From NCBI GenBank assembly GCA_035524755.1, contig DATKOD010000007.1:1-31199 (forward strand): a stretch of DNA of 31,199 nucleotides. Reading direction: 5' to 3'. The notes under the pieces are model-generated. The model made no database searches. It saw only the letters and a program-made list of their open reading frames with translations, and had not been told where the DNA came from. Position 1 is the first letter of the stretch. The number at the start of each line of letters is the position of its first letter. Of this stretch, positions 21,902 through 29,338 are shown one piece after another. The translations under genes were made by a program, and so were the position numbers. The stretch is from JAGOPO01 sp035524755 (lineage in GTDB: Bacteria; Patescibacteriota; Minisyncoccia; 2-02-FULL-40-12; GWA2-44-9).

Positions 21902-22909
21902 TCAGAATTGGTTCAGGAATCTGAGATCGCCGCCGTTGAACAACCTGATATCATCGATCCCCCGCCGAAGCATGACGAGCCGTTCGATGGCATTGCCGAA
22001 TGCGAAGCCCTGCATCTCACTAGGAGCATACCCGACCGCCGTAAAAACGTTCTGATGGACCATGCCCGCTCCGGCGACTTCGATCCACACTCCCGCGAGC
22101 TTGCCCCGTGTGCCGCGCAGGAACACTTCGACGCCCGGTTCCACGAACGGAAAATAGGAAGAAACGAATCTGACCTGCAGGTCCGCATCATTGAAGTATC
22201 GGCGGTAGAAATGCTCCATCACGCCCTTGAGGTTCGCCATGGACGGCGCCTGCGGTCCGCGCGGTGCGACCACGAGGCCTTCCACCTGGTGGAACTGGAA
22301 GTCATGCGTCATGTCGGTGGCCTCGTTGCGCCAGACGCGTCCGGGCACGATGATACGGAATGGCGGCTGGTGGACTTGCATGAACCGCACCTGCATCGGG
22401 CTCGTGTGGGTACGCATGAGATTCTTCATCCCCTTTAGCCAGAACGTGTCTTGCATATCACGAGCAGGATGATCCGGAGGAAAATTCAGCGCTTCGAAAT
22501 TGTTGAAGTCCGTTTCGACTTCGGGTCCGTCCATGATGCGGAAACCCATCGACGCGAAGATGCCGTTGATCTCCTCTTGTGCCGATGTGATCGGATGGAT
22601 GTGGCCGCGTATATGCCGCAGGCCGGGCGCGGTCACGTCGAGCTTTCCTGCGAGTCCCTCTGCGGTGTCCGCTAGACGTGCACGTGCGTCGTCATAGAGA
22701 TGTTCGAGTTCTGCACGGGCATCGTTGGCGAGCTTTCCGAGCGTGCGACGTTGATCAGCCGTCCGTTCTTTGAGCGTCCGCAGATACTGCGACAGTTCCG
22801 AACTCCGGCCCAGATGCCTGATGCGGGCGAGTTCCAGCGCCGCGGCATCCCGGATGTTCTCCAGGTCGCGTAAAGCCTCGTCCTTGATTTTCGTCAGTTC
22901 ATCGGGCAT
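21902..22909 (-). CDS. pheS: Phenylalanyl-tRNA synthetase alpha subunit
   Basis: PheS carries the class II catalytic core. The 335-residue protein has an N-terminal coiled-coil (about residues 1-85), then HPITSAQEEINGIFASMGF, FWLKGMKNLMRTHTSPMQVR (motif 1 region), PGRVWRNEATDMTHDFQFHQ (motif 2) and FAFGNAIERLVML (motif 3). The usual FGLGxERL is FGNAIERL here. The ATG at 22907-22909 was chosen at the start of the coiled-coil. It overlaps the end of the upstream membrane-protein gene by 11 bases, which suggests coupled translation. No SD is convincing. Confidence 0.96.
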   Translation of the reverse strand: MPDELTKIKDEALRDLENIRDAAALELARIRHLGRSSELSQYLRTLKERTADQRRTLGKLANDARAELEHLYDDARARLADTAEGLAGKLDVTAPGLRHIRGHIHPITSAQEEINGIFASMGFRIMDGPEVETDFNNFEALNFPPDHPARDMQDTFWLKGMKNLMRTHTSPMQVRFMQVHQPPFRIIVPGRVWRNEATDMTHDFQFHQVEGLVVAPRGPQAPSMANLKGVMEHFYRRYFNDADLQVRFVSSYFPFVEPGVEVFLRGTRGKLAGVWIEVAGAGMVHQNVFTAVGYAPSEMQGFAFGNAIERLVMLRRGIDDIRLFNGGDLRFLNQF

Positions 22910-23249
22910 GACGCAAACGCCACCAGAAGAGGAACGATAGGAGCAGTGTAGCCAAAATGAGCCCCCCAAGCAATCGGTGGTCGCGGTATCCCGCGCGGCG
23001 GAGCAGGATGGATGCGACAGTGCCCGCCGTAAGGACGAACGCGTCCCATGTCGCCTGCGCGAGGTTCATGCGGACGATCTGAAGGACGGTCGCCGTCACG
23101 CCCCAGAGGCCGAGTATGAGCGCGATCCAAAACAGAATACGGAGCGGCGTCGTGGTCGTTGCAGGATCATTTGCCGCGATGATGATACCGGCGGCAACGG
23201 CGGCGGATACCGCCACTGCACCGGTCAGAAGCCAAGGCTTGATGCGCAT
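22899..23249 (-). CDS. Hypothetical small membrane protein
   Basis: The 116-residue protein has a positively charged start (MRIKPW), then hydrophobic segments at about residues 7-26, 38-60, 70-85 and 90-108, and a basic C-terminus (WWRLRHAR). This suggests three to four membrane helices. I do not recognise a family. The ATG at 23247-23249 lies 11 bases after a TATACT -10 on the minus strand, so the leader is very short. Its end overlaps the pheS start by 11 bases, so it is the first gene of the pheS-pheT unit. It diverges from tRNA-Asp. A function cannot be assigned. Confidence 0.6.
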   Translation of the reverse strand: MRIKPWLLTGAVAVSAAVAAGIIIAANDPATTTTPLRILFWIALILGLWGVTATVLQIVRMNLAQATWDAFVLTAGTVASILLRRAGYRDHRLLGGLILATLLLSFLFWWRLRHAR

Positions 23250-23270
23250 GCGTATTCTATAGTATACTAT
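23239..23270. promoter_or_regulatory. Divergent promoters sharing a palindromic -10
   Basis: The perfect palindrome ATAGTATACTAT (23259-23270) gives a TATACT on both strands, sharing its TATA: plus 23263-23268 and minus 23266-23261. On plus, TTGATG (23239-23244) with an 18-base spacer adds a -35 for tRNA-Asp at 23283. On minus no clear -35 is seen for the membrane-protein gene. RNA polymerase could bind in either direction. Confidence 0.6.
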
Positions 23271-23282
23271 TTCCCGCGACCT

Positions 23283-23356
23283 GCGGGCGTAGCTCAGCTG
23301 GTTAGAGCACTTCCTTGTCAAGGAAGGGGTCACGGGTTCGAATCCCGTCGCCCGCG
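23283..23356 (+). tRNA. tRNA-Asp, anticodon GTC
   Basis: A standard class I cloverleaf of 74 bases can be folded. The acceptor stem GCGGGCG (23283-23289) pairs with CGCCCGC (23349-23355), with discriminator G23356 as expected for tRNA-Asp. The D arm contains AGCTCAGCTGGTTAGAGC. The anticodon stem CTTCC/GGAAG encloses TTGTCAA with anticodon GTC at 23317-23319. The T arm is ACGGGTTCGAATCCCGT. CCA is not encoded. It diverges from the pheST unit and ends at a shared terminator. Confidence 0.96.
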
Positions 23357-23363
23357 CAGCAAT

Positions 23364-23391
23364 AGAAAACGGCTCCCAGGAGCCGTTTTCT
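23364..23391 (+). terminator. Bidirectional terminator between tRNA-Asp and the NlpC/P60-like gene
   Basis: A perfect 13-bp inverted repeat (AGAAAACGGCTCC, 23364-23376, and its complement 23379-23391) has A/T-rich outer arms that act as U tracts in both directions. The stop codon of the opposite gene lies in its right arm. Confidence 0.85.
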
Positions 23392-23887
23392 ATTCTTCAT
23401 CGAGCGCGGGATGCCACCAGATGCGTTCGACGTTTCGCGTGCCATCGTAGGTCCAATGGTGCTCGCGCGGAACGCCGTCGCCGTTGGACGCATTACTGAT
23501 TGCACGGTCATTGCCGATGAAAAATCCGATGTGCCCGTGGCGGTTCCCGTCCGAGAATAAAATAGGCTCCCACGAGAGTATCGCACCTTCCCTGGGTTCC
23601 GTAATTTTGACCCACCCGTTTTCCTGGAGGTCCTTTTCCGTGGACCCGACCGTGGCATGCGTGTAGCGGATCCATCGTTCGGCGCCGCTGTATTCGAGCG
23701 AGGAATTCAGGAGATAGAGCAATGACGAGACGAACACGGCGCAACTCACCTTCCCGTCTTCCAACAGATCCCGCTCTTGACCATCGACGGTCGCGAAAAG
23801 GTTCCGGAAGATACGTACATCCCCCTTCGCAGTGTTCCGGATCATCGCCAGGTACGTCTTCTTCAGTTCTATCTTAATATCCGGCAT
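23390..23887 (-). CDS. Predicted NlpC/P60- or CHAP-like cysteine hydrolase
   Basis: This 165-residue protein has a helix starting with a likely nucleophile, KVSCAVFVSSLLYLL (Cys49), followed by GAILSWEP and HGHIGFFIGNDRAISN (His117/His119). This Cys-helix, then GA-x-LxW, then H-x-G-x-x-x-G order is typical of papain-like NlpC/P60 and CHAP hydrolases, which usually cut cell-wall peptides. The C-terminus repeats aromatic and histidine motifs (EHHWTYDG, IWWHP). There is no signal peptide, so cytoplasmic action or non-classical export must be assumed. The ATG at 23885-23887 lacks an SD and lies seven bases after an extended -10. The substrate is unknown. Confidence 0.6.
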   Translation of the reverse strand: MPDIKIELKKTYLAMIRNTAKGDVRIFRNLFATVDGQERDLLEDGKVSCAVFVSSLLYLLNSSLEYSGAERWIRYTHATVGSTEKDLQENGWVKITEPREGAILSWEPILFSDGNRHGHIGFFIGNDRAISNASNGDGVPREHHWTYDGTRNVERIWWHPALDEE

Positions 23888-23894
23888 CGGGAAA

Positions 23895-23903
23895 ACGATA
23901 TCA
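23895..23903 (-). promoter_or_regulatory. Extended -10 of the cysteine hydrolase gene
   Basis: On the minus strand TGA-TATCGT (23903-23895) ends seven bases before the ATG. No SD follows and no good -35 is seen. It follows directly after the metzincin gene terminator. Confidence 0.45.
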
Positions 23904-23937
23904 GAAAAAGGAAAAGGCCGCGAGTTTCCCCGCGGCC
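23904..23937 (-). terminator. Terminator of the metzincin gene
   Basis: A 7-bp all-GC stem (GGCCGCG, 23916-23922, with CGCGGCC, 23931-23937) is followed on the minus strand by TTTTCCTTTTTCT. It is a good rho-independent terminator. Confidence 0.85.
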
Positions 23938-23944
23938 CGAACTG

Positions 23945-24811
23945 CTACTGGGCGCAGACCAGATGCCATGTGGCACCCGCACTGCTGCCCGCCACGGCGA
24001 ACTCGTTTTCCGTGGTTCCCGACAGCATCGTACCGGGTCGGCGGATGTACTGGAGCTTCATGACCAACTTCTCGCGGTCCGTGAAGTCCAGATACGAGTA
24101 GGCGGCGGCTGATGCGGACATGATGCCCTGCTCGCCGTTGGGGTCCAGGTGGTTCAGCCCGCTGGTGTGACCCAGCTCGTGCGTCGCGGCATGCTGTAGG
24201 TTGTCCCAGGAATAGAACGTGCCCAATCCGCTGGACCTGAACACGACCTTTGCCGCTCGGATGATGCCGTCGCCGGCGGCCTGCGTGTAGGTCAGAGCGG
24301 CAGCGTTCGGCATGGTCACGAACCCGGGGTCGTTCGCGTCCACGTAGACGCTCACCTGCACCTGCCCCTGAATGCCTACCTGGTAGTGGAGCGCTCCGGC
24401 AGCGGAGATGACCTCCGCGGCTGTGGCGAGTCGTTCGGCCGCAGGACCGTCCGTGAACCCGGCGCCGACGGTGATGCCGACGACGGAGACACCGGGCGCC
24501 ATCCGGTACAGGGTGCCGGGGTCCTTCTGTCCGTAGATGGCAGCCTTTGTGTAGGCCGCCGACAGGTACGCGTCGGCGGGCCACAGGAACACCTGCGGGG
24601 TCGCGTGCGTCTGTAGGGTGAAGAACCCGAGCGCGGTGACCGTGATGTCATCGGACCCCGACACCGTGGCGGCCACCGGCTGACCGGTCTTGCCGTCCAG
24701 TACCGTCGGGGTGACCGACGGCACAGCGGATGCGCCACTGACACCGGTCCCCGCCTTGCTGCACCCGGCCCCGATCACAACGAACAGCGCGATGACAAAG
24801 GACCGCTTCAT
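23945..24811 (-). CDS. Secreted metzincin-type zinc metalloprotease, probable lipoprotein
   Basis: The 288-residue protein has an N-terminal signal with a lipobox-like GAGC (Cys17), so it should be an exported lipid-anchored protein. HELGHTSGLNH at residues 211-221 is a full metzincin zinc motif (HExxHxxGxxH: His211, Glu212, His215, His221). A Met at 231 in GIMSAS fits the Met-turn about ten residues later. This resembles matrixin-type proteases. The catalytic domain occupies about residues 120-260, after a region of small residues. A prodomain with a cysteine switch is not obvious. The ATG at 24809-24811 has an AGAGG SD six bases upstream and a strong promoter. The target substrate is unknown. 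Confidence 0.8.
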   Translation of the reverse strand: MKRSFVIALFVVIGAGCSKAGTGVSGASAVPSVTPTVLDGKTGQPVAATVSGSDDITVTALGFFTLQTHATPQVFLWPADAYLSAAYTKAAIYGQKDPGTLYRMAPGVSVVGITVGAGFTDGPAAERLATAAEVISAAGALHYQVGIQGQVQVSVYVDANDPGFVTMPNAAALTYTQAAGDGIIRAAKVVFRSSGLGTFYSWDNLQHAATHELGHTSGLNHLDPNGEQGIMSASAAAYSYLDFTDREKLVMKLQYIRRPGTMLSGTTENEFAVAGSSAGATWHLVCAQ

Positions 24812-24829
24812 ACCTTACCTCTATAACAA

Positions 24830-24859
24830 ACTATAGCACACTTTGGTGCTACTGGTCAA
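24830..24859 (-). promoter_or_regulatory. Strong promoter of the metzincin gene
   Basis: On the minus strand TTGACC (24859-24854), an 18-base spacer ending in TGC, and TATAGT (24835-24830) each match at five of six bases. It lies inside the 3' end of glyS. Transcription from about 24823 leaves room for the SD AGAGG, unlike most genes here. Confidence 0.8.
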
Positions 24860-26156
24860 TCACAGCCGGGAGTTCGGACGCAGAGACGCGTTTTTGCTCT
24901 TTGGTGTCGCGGTCACGGACGGTCACGGTGTCATCCTCGAGGGTCTGGAAATCGATCGTGATGCACTGCGGCGTGCCGATCTCGTCCTGCGCCAGGTAGC
25001 GTTTGCCGATGTTGCCGCGGTCATCCCACGAGACCATGAAGTCCTTTTTGAGCTCTTTGAAAATACCGCGCGCCCTCTCGACGAGTTCGGGCTTGTTCTT
25101 CAGCAACGGGAACACCGCCGCCTTATACGGTGCTAGCGCGGGCTTGAGTTTGAGCACGACCCGCTTGTCGTCGCCTTCCCCCTCTTCGGTGTACGCCTCC
25201 AACAGCGTCATCAACAATAATCGCGTGAGACCGAAGGTCGGCTCCACCACATGCGGAATGAATTTCTCGTTCGTCTCCGGATCGGTGTAGTACAGGTCCT
25301 GACCGCTCTTCGCCATATGGTTCTTGAGGTCGTAGTCGGTGCGGTAGGCAAGGCCGAACATCTCCTTCCACCCGAACGGCGTCAGGTATTCGATGTCAGC
25401 CGTGCGCTTGGAGTAGTGCGAGAGCTCCTCTTTTTCATGCTCACGAACGCGCAGGTGCGATGCATCGAAACCCATATCGGCAAGCCAGGCCTGCTGCTCC
25501 TTCAGCCAATACTCGAATGTCTTCTCCCAGTCCGCTTCGCGGATGAAGTACTCGAATTCCATCAGATCGAATTCCAGCGTACGGAAGATGAAGTTCCCGG
25601 GTGTGATCTCATTGCGGAACGCCTTGCCGACCGATGCGATGCCGAACGGTAGACGGCTGCGGGTCGTGTTCAGGACGTTCTTGAAGTTCACGAACATCGC
25701 CTGCGCGATTTCGCCGCGCAGGTAGACGCGGCTCTTGTCGCCTTCCACGCTCCCGATGGATGTTGAGAAGAGCAGGTTGAACTGCTTCGGTTCGGTGAAC
25801 ATCCCCGCCTTCCCGCAATTCGGACATGGGGCCGTAAGATCGATCTGGTCGGCGCGGAACCGCTGGTGGCAGTTCTTGCATTCCACGAGCGGATCGGAAA
25901 AACTCCCGACATGTCCGGACGCCTCCCATACTTTCGGATTCATGATGACCGCAGCATCGATGCCGACCATATCGTCGCGCGATTGGACGAACCGGTGCCA
26001 CCACCAGTCACGAAGATTGTTCTTCAGTTCGGTGCCCACCGGCCCGAAGTCCCAACTGTTCGCGAGGCCGCCATAAATCTCTGAGCCCGGATAGACGAAC
26101 CCGCGCCGTTTACACAGCGCTACGACCTTCTCCATCACGTCCTGTTCGTTGGCCAT
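24849..26156 (-). CDS. glyS: Glycyl-tRNA synthetase, dimeric class II type
   Basis: This is the single-chain alpha2 glycyl-tRNA synthetase (GRS1/GlyQS type), not the tetrameric GlyQ/GlyS type. The 435-residue protein has CKRRGFVYPGSEIYGGLANSWDFGP near the N-terminus, motif 1 around VGIDAAVIMNPKVWEASGH, and a zinc insertion CKNC...CPNC (about residues 87-110). Motif 2 contains FRNEITPGNFIFRTLEFDLMEFEYF, and VVEPTFGLTRLLL is motif 3. The C-terminal anticodon domain starts about residue 330. The ATG at 26154-26156 is six bases after the stop of the DUF11-type gene and has no SD, so it may depend on coupling. Confidence 0.96.
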   Translation of the reverse strand: MANEQDVMEKVVALCKRRGFVYPGSEIYGGLANSWDFGPVGTELKNNLRDWWWHRFVQSRDDMVGIDAAVIMNPKVWEASGHVGSFSDPLVECKNCHQRFRADQIDLTAPCPNCGKAGMFTEPKQFNLLFSTSIGSVEGDKSRVYLRGEIAQAMFVNFKNVLNTTRSRLPFGIASVGKAFRNEITPGNFIFRTLEFDLMEFEYFIREADWEKTFEYWLKEQQAWLADMGFDASHLRVREHEKEELSHYSKRTADIEYLTPFGWKEMFGLAYRTDYDLKNHMAKSGQDLYYTDPETNEKFIPHVVEPTFGLTRLLLMTLLEAYTEEGEGDDKRVVLKLKPALAPYKAAVFPLLKNKPELVERARGIFKELKKDFMVSWDDRGNIGKRYLAQDEIGTPQCITIDFQTLEDDTVTVRDRDTKEQKRVSASELPAVIDQ

Positions 26157-26162
26157 CGTAGG

Positions 26163-27995
26163 TTACTGTGTAACACGCCCGTCGTTGGGATGTCCATCGA
26201 CGTCGTCGGTCGTCACGTTCTGCACCGGGACTTGCACGGTGTTGCCGGTGAACGAATCGGTCCCCGTCAGCGACGTATTGCTCACCAGACCGACGCTGGA
26301 ACCGATCTGATTGGAGGACGGCGTGATACTGACCGTGAACGTCGCCTCGTACTTCGGCATCCCGACGCCGGTACCGAACGGCAATGTGCCGATCGTCCAG
26401 GTCACCGTGCTGTGATTCTTGTCGAACACCGGAGCGGATCCCCCGGTCACCGACGCGCCGGTCCCGAACATCGATCCCGGCGGCAGGGTTGCCGTGACTT
26501 TCGCATTGTTCACGTCGTTGCTGGGATTCGTCAGCTGCCACCGGACCGTGTAGACCGTCGCCTGTCCGACTTTGGGAGGTATCGGACCCGTTCCCAGCCC
26601 GCCGTCGTACTGGACGGTCTCGCTGAATGACGGTTGGGTACCGATCTTTGTGGTCACGAAATCGGACGCAGACACTTCGGACGAATCCGTACCCGGCGGG
26701 ACATTCGACGTGGATAATGTCGCAGACGCCTTGATGAACGACGTGTTGGCACTGCCAGTGAACCCCGCCTTGAGCGGTACAGTGAACGTGACGGTCCCAG
26801 ACTGTCCAGGGGGCAACTGCGCCAGCATCGGTACACCCGACGAATCGTAGATGACCGAATGGATCGAATCATCGAAGCGGCCGTTGTCCACCCGGATGTT
26901 CGCAGTGTCGTACATGTCACCCGTCAGAACGACGGAGAGCGTCAACCCGAGAAGCGTGTATCGTGATGAGTTCGTGTAGGTCACCGAGTACCGCAGTGTA
27001 TCGCCCGGGAACGATACGTAGTTCCGGTCGCCGTTGGGCGCCAGCGATACGGAAAGAAGTGGACTGGAGATGGTCGTGGACGCATCCGTGCGGACATAGT
27101 CGACGTATTGCCCGTTGAGATTGCGCCGCAGTGTCGCCGTGACGGTCTTCGCCTCCTGCTGATTACCGATCAACGGACCAGATACGGTTATGCGTGTCCC
27201 TGTGCCCGCCTTGAGCGTCGAAAGATCCCAGATGTACCCGGTTTCGTCCGGTTGCGGCTGGGTCTGCTGGACCGTGAATCCGTCAGGGAACGTGAGCTGG
27301 AGTTTCAGATCTGACAGATCGGTGGTCGTATCGTTGCGGACGTCCAGGATGTATTGGACCGTCTGGCCGGAGACGACCGTCGGCGGAGCCACGAGTGTCA
27401 ATGTGACGGGTAATGCGGTGATGGTCGTGGAAGTCGTCGCCTCGTTCGTGAATGTTGATTTCAATGTCCCGGGCTGGTACACAAGCTGTACTTTCGCGGT
27501 CTCGATGGAGCCTTTGTCGCCGACCAAGAACGCCTTGAACTCCTGGGTACCATTGGCCCCGGGAGCCAGGGAGTCGACCGTGAAGCCCGTGCTGTCAGGA
27601 GTCGTCGGCTGCCCGTTCGTATCGAGAACGATGGAACCCGTCGGATAGAACAGCCGGAAACTCAGATTCGTGAGCGTAACCTTGGTGTTGTTCTGATAAT
27701 TGATCGTGTACGTTATCTCGTCCCCCGATGTCGCCCGGTCCGTCCCGGTCAGGGTCAGGGTGACGCCGCTTGCTGAAAAGTTGTTGCCGCCGTAAAAAAG
27801 CGAAACGATAGCCCCGATGAACAGCACCGCGGCAGCGATCACAAGCCAACGGAGAAGGTTCGGTGAATGTTTTTTGGGCATGGACGCAGGAGGTACGACT
27901 GTCGGTTGTGGCGGCATGACCGGCGGGCGGACAGGAACAGGAGCCTCGTGAGGAACCGGCTCGATGAGTGGCGATATCTCGAAATCTGCTGGCAT
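26163..27995 (-). CDS. Membrane-anchored extracellular protein with DUF11-type beta-sandwich repeats
   Basis: The 610-residue protein has a proline-rich cytoplasmic N-terminus (residues 13-45), a single membrane helix at about residues 49-68, and an extracellular part built from repeated beta-sandwich-like units. Repeats carry motifs such as GDEITYTINYQN, GQTVQYILDVRN, GDTLRYSVTYTN and ATVYTVRWQLTNPS, spaced about 110-130 residues apart and typical of DUF11/CARDB-like adhesion domains. There are few cysteines and many Thr/Ser/Asp residues. The ATG at 27993-27995 overlaps the recO stop as TGATG. A GTG 18 bases upstream is an alternative. It may act in surface attachment, but no ligand is known. 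Confidence 0.72.
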   Translation of the reverse strand: MPADFEISPLIEPVPHEAPVPVRPPVMPPQPTVVPPASMPKKHSPNLLRWLVIAAAVLFIGAIVSLFYGGNNFSASGVTLTLTGTDRATSGDEITYTINYQNNTKVTLTNLSFRLFYPTGSIVLDTNGQPTTPDSTGFTVDSLAPGANGTQEFKAFLVGDKGSIETAKVQLVYQPGTLKSTFTNEATTSTTITALPVTLTLVAPPTVVSGQTVQYILDVRNDTTTDLSDLKLQLTFPDGFTVQQTQPQPDETGYIWDLSTLKAGTGTRITVSGPLIGNQQEAKTVTATLRRNLNGQYVDYVRTDASTTISSPLLSVSLAPNGDRNYVSFPGDTLRYSVTYTNSSRYTLLGLTLSVVLTGDMYDTANIRVDNGRFDDSIHSVIYDSSGVPMLAQLPPGQSGTVTFTVPLKAGFTGSANTSFIKASATLSTSNVPPGTDSSEVSASDFVTTKIGTQPSFSETVQYDGGLGTGPIPPKVGQATVYTVRWQLTNPSNDVNNAKVTATLPPGSMFGTGASVTGGSAPVFDKNHSTVTWTIGTLPFGTGVGMPKYEATFTVSITPSSNQIGSSVGLVSNTSLTGTDSFTGNTVQVPVQNVTTDDVDGHPNDGRVTQ

Positions 27996-28543
27996 CACCG
28001 CATACGATACCACGGATCCGCGGTTCCGATAAGGCCGTATAGCAGCTCCAGTGATTTGAACTTCCGTTGTGCTATTTGTTCGAATACCTCATCGGGATTC
28101 GGGGAAGTCCCGTACCCGAGCGCTTCGAGAAGTGCACCCTGACAGCGTCGGAATGTCGGCATCACGTCGGCCGCACCGTCCAATGCGGCGAGCGCACCGG
28201 TCAACGCATCCCACAGGAGCTCATCGGTCTGGTTATCGAACACCAGCACGTCGACGGCTTCCAAGAAGAACTGCGCCGCGGCCCATGCCTGCGGCGCCGC
28301 CTTAGCGGTATGCCAACAGGATTGCGCCTGAGCGCTCGTCAGAATGAATGCGCCGCTCCGTGACGGCACTAGCTCAGCCCGTACAAGGTTCCCGTCGTCC
28401 AGGGCCGCGCGCTGATGGCTGGTATTCTTCAGTGAGCTCTTCGCAAGCACCGAAAGCTTCCCGGCCTGGCGGGTATAGAGCACGACGTGTTGGTCATGTT
28501 CACGGCGGCGTTCTTTTCTGATGACGATGCCCTCGATATGCAC
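27995..28543 (-). CDS. recO: DNA repair protein RecO, short form
   Basis: RecO works with RecR to load RecA on SSB-coated DNA. The 182-residue protein opens HIEGIVIRKERRREHDQHVV and continues LYTRQAGKLSVLAKSSLKNTSHQR, which match the OB-fold domain of RecO. The C-terminal helical domain is shorter than usual (about 240 residues is common), and I see no CxxC zinc motif. The start is the GTG at 28541-28543, as no ATG precedes the motif. A TGA-TACACT -10 ends six bases upstream. Its stop overlaps the following gene (TGATG). Identification is good but rests mostly on the N-terminus. Confidence 0.78.
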   Translation of the reverse strand: MHIEGIVIRKERRREHDQHVVLYTRQAGKLSVLAKSSLKNTSHQRAALDDGNLVRAELVPSRSGAFILTSAQAQSCWHTAKAAPQAWAAAQFFLEAVDVLVFDNQTDELLWDALTGALAALDGAADVMPTFRRCQGALLEALGYGTSPNPDEVFEQIAQRKFKSLELLYGLIGTADPWYRMR

Positions 28544-28549
28544 GCCGCC

Positions 28550-28558
28550 AGTGTATCA
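28550..28558 (-). promoter_or_regulatory. Possible recO extended -10
   Basis: On the minus strand TGA-TACACT (28558-28550) ends six bases before the recO GTG. It sits in the 18-base gap after the doxX-like gene. Co-transcription with that gene is also likely. Confidence 0.4.
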
Positions 28559-28561
28559 GAA

Positions 28562-28924
28562 CTACCCGAAGAGCAATGCTAACAGGGCCGCCAGGAGCAA
28601 CAGGTCGAATTCCCATCCGGTCGCGCTCTGCGCCGTGAACGGGACTTTCCACTTCACGATCTTGAAGAAGATTGCACCGATCATGATGGCGACAAGGACG
28701 AACAGTGCCCATTCCATCCAGAATCCGAAGAAGATCGCCAGACCACCGACGACTTCGACGATGCCCTGAAGGACTCCGGCCCATGTGCGGCCGCCCCACA
28801 CGGCGCCCGCGATCCCCTTCGGGTCCTTGATCTTCGGCCATCCGTGGACGACGAAAATGATTGCGACCACGATTTGCAATGCACGGAATCCTAGTCCGTA
28901 GTAGTTGATAAGGAAATCGGTCAT
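28562..28924 (-). CDS. DoxX-family membrane protein
   Basis: The 120-residue protein has four hydrophobic helices (about residues 10-28, 48-70, 72-90 and 100-119). The first contains the DoxX-type signature FVVHGWPKIKDP, and the second has GIVEVVGGLAIFFG, resembling the GxxExxxGxxLxxG of this family. DoxX proteins are small membrane proteins linked in some bacteria to thiol redox or quinone chemistry, but many have no assigned role. Here the neighbour msrA (methionine sulfoxide reductase) lies one gene upstream, which is suggestive only. The start overlaps the stop of the Gmad2 gene as ATGA. Confidence 0.8.
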   Translation of the reverse strand: MTDFLINYYGLGFRALQIVVAIIFVVHGWPKIKDPKGIAGAVWGGRTWAGVLQGIVEVVGGLAIFFGFWMEWALFVLVAIMIGAIFFKIVKWKVPFTAQSATGWEFDLLLLAALLALLFG

Positions 28925-29331
28925 TTGAATTTCACGTTGATCTGGCGCGAGTCATCGTTCTTCGGAAGGTCGGACGGATTATCCTTCTTCAGGGTCAGGG
29001 TCCCGGTCGAGGTCATCGGCGTAGTGAACGTCAGGACCACTTTGAACGGCACGAAATCCGTCGTCGTCCACTCGCTCAGGGCCTGCGCAGGCTCTTGGGC
29101 CAGGACCTTTCCGGTGCTGTCAGTGAGAATGACCGGGAAGCTCGCCTCGAAGAACCACATGCCGCGCGCCTTTCCGGTGACCGTCAGCGGCGATGTGACC
29201 GTCGCGCCGGGAAGCGGTGCGTCAAGAACCAGCATGTTGTCAGCAAGCGGTGCGGCCGGCCTCGCCCAGAAATAATACCCCGCGGCTACGGCAACCACCA
29301 CGATGACCACACTCAGAGCGATACGTTTCAT
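28921..29331 (-). CDS. Signal-anchored Gmad2-domain protein
   Basis: The 136-residue protein has an N-terminal membrane anchor or signal (about residues 4-22), then a single immunoglobulin-like domain. Motifs DAPLPGATVTSPLTVTGKAR, GMWFFEASFPVILTD and TTDFVPFKVVLTF, with LKKDNPSDLPKNDD at the end, match Gmad2 (named from spore-germination proteins). Such proteins are common in non-sporulating Patescibacteria, where their role is unknown. It begins eight bases after msrA with no SD and overlaps the doxX-like gene (ATGA), so it belongs to the msrA-Gmad2-doxX unit. It is probably exported and membrane-anchored. Confidence 0.82.
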   Translation of the reverse strand: MKRIALSVVIVVVAVAAGYYFWARPAAPLADNMLVLDAPLPGATVTSPLTVTGKARGMWFFEASFPVILTDSTGKVLAQEPAQALSEWTTTDFVPFKVVLTFTTPMTSTGTLTLKKDNPSDLPKNDDSRQINVKFK

Positions 29332-29338
29332 AAATCGT

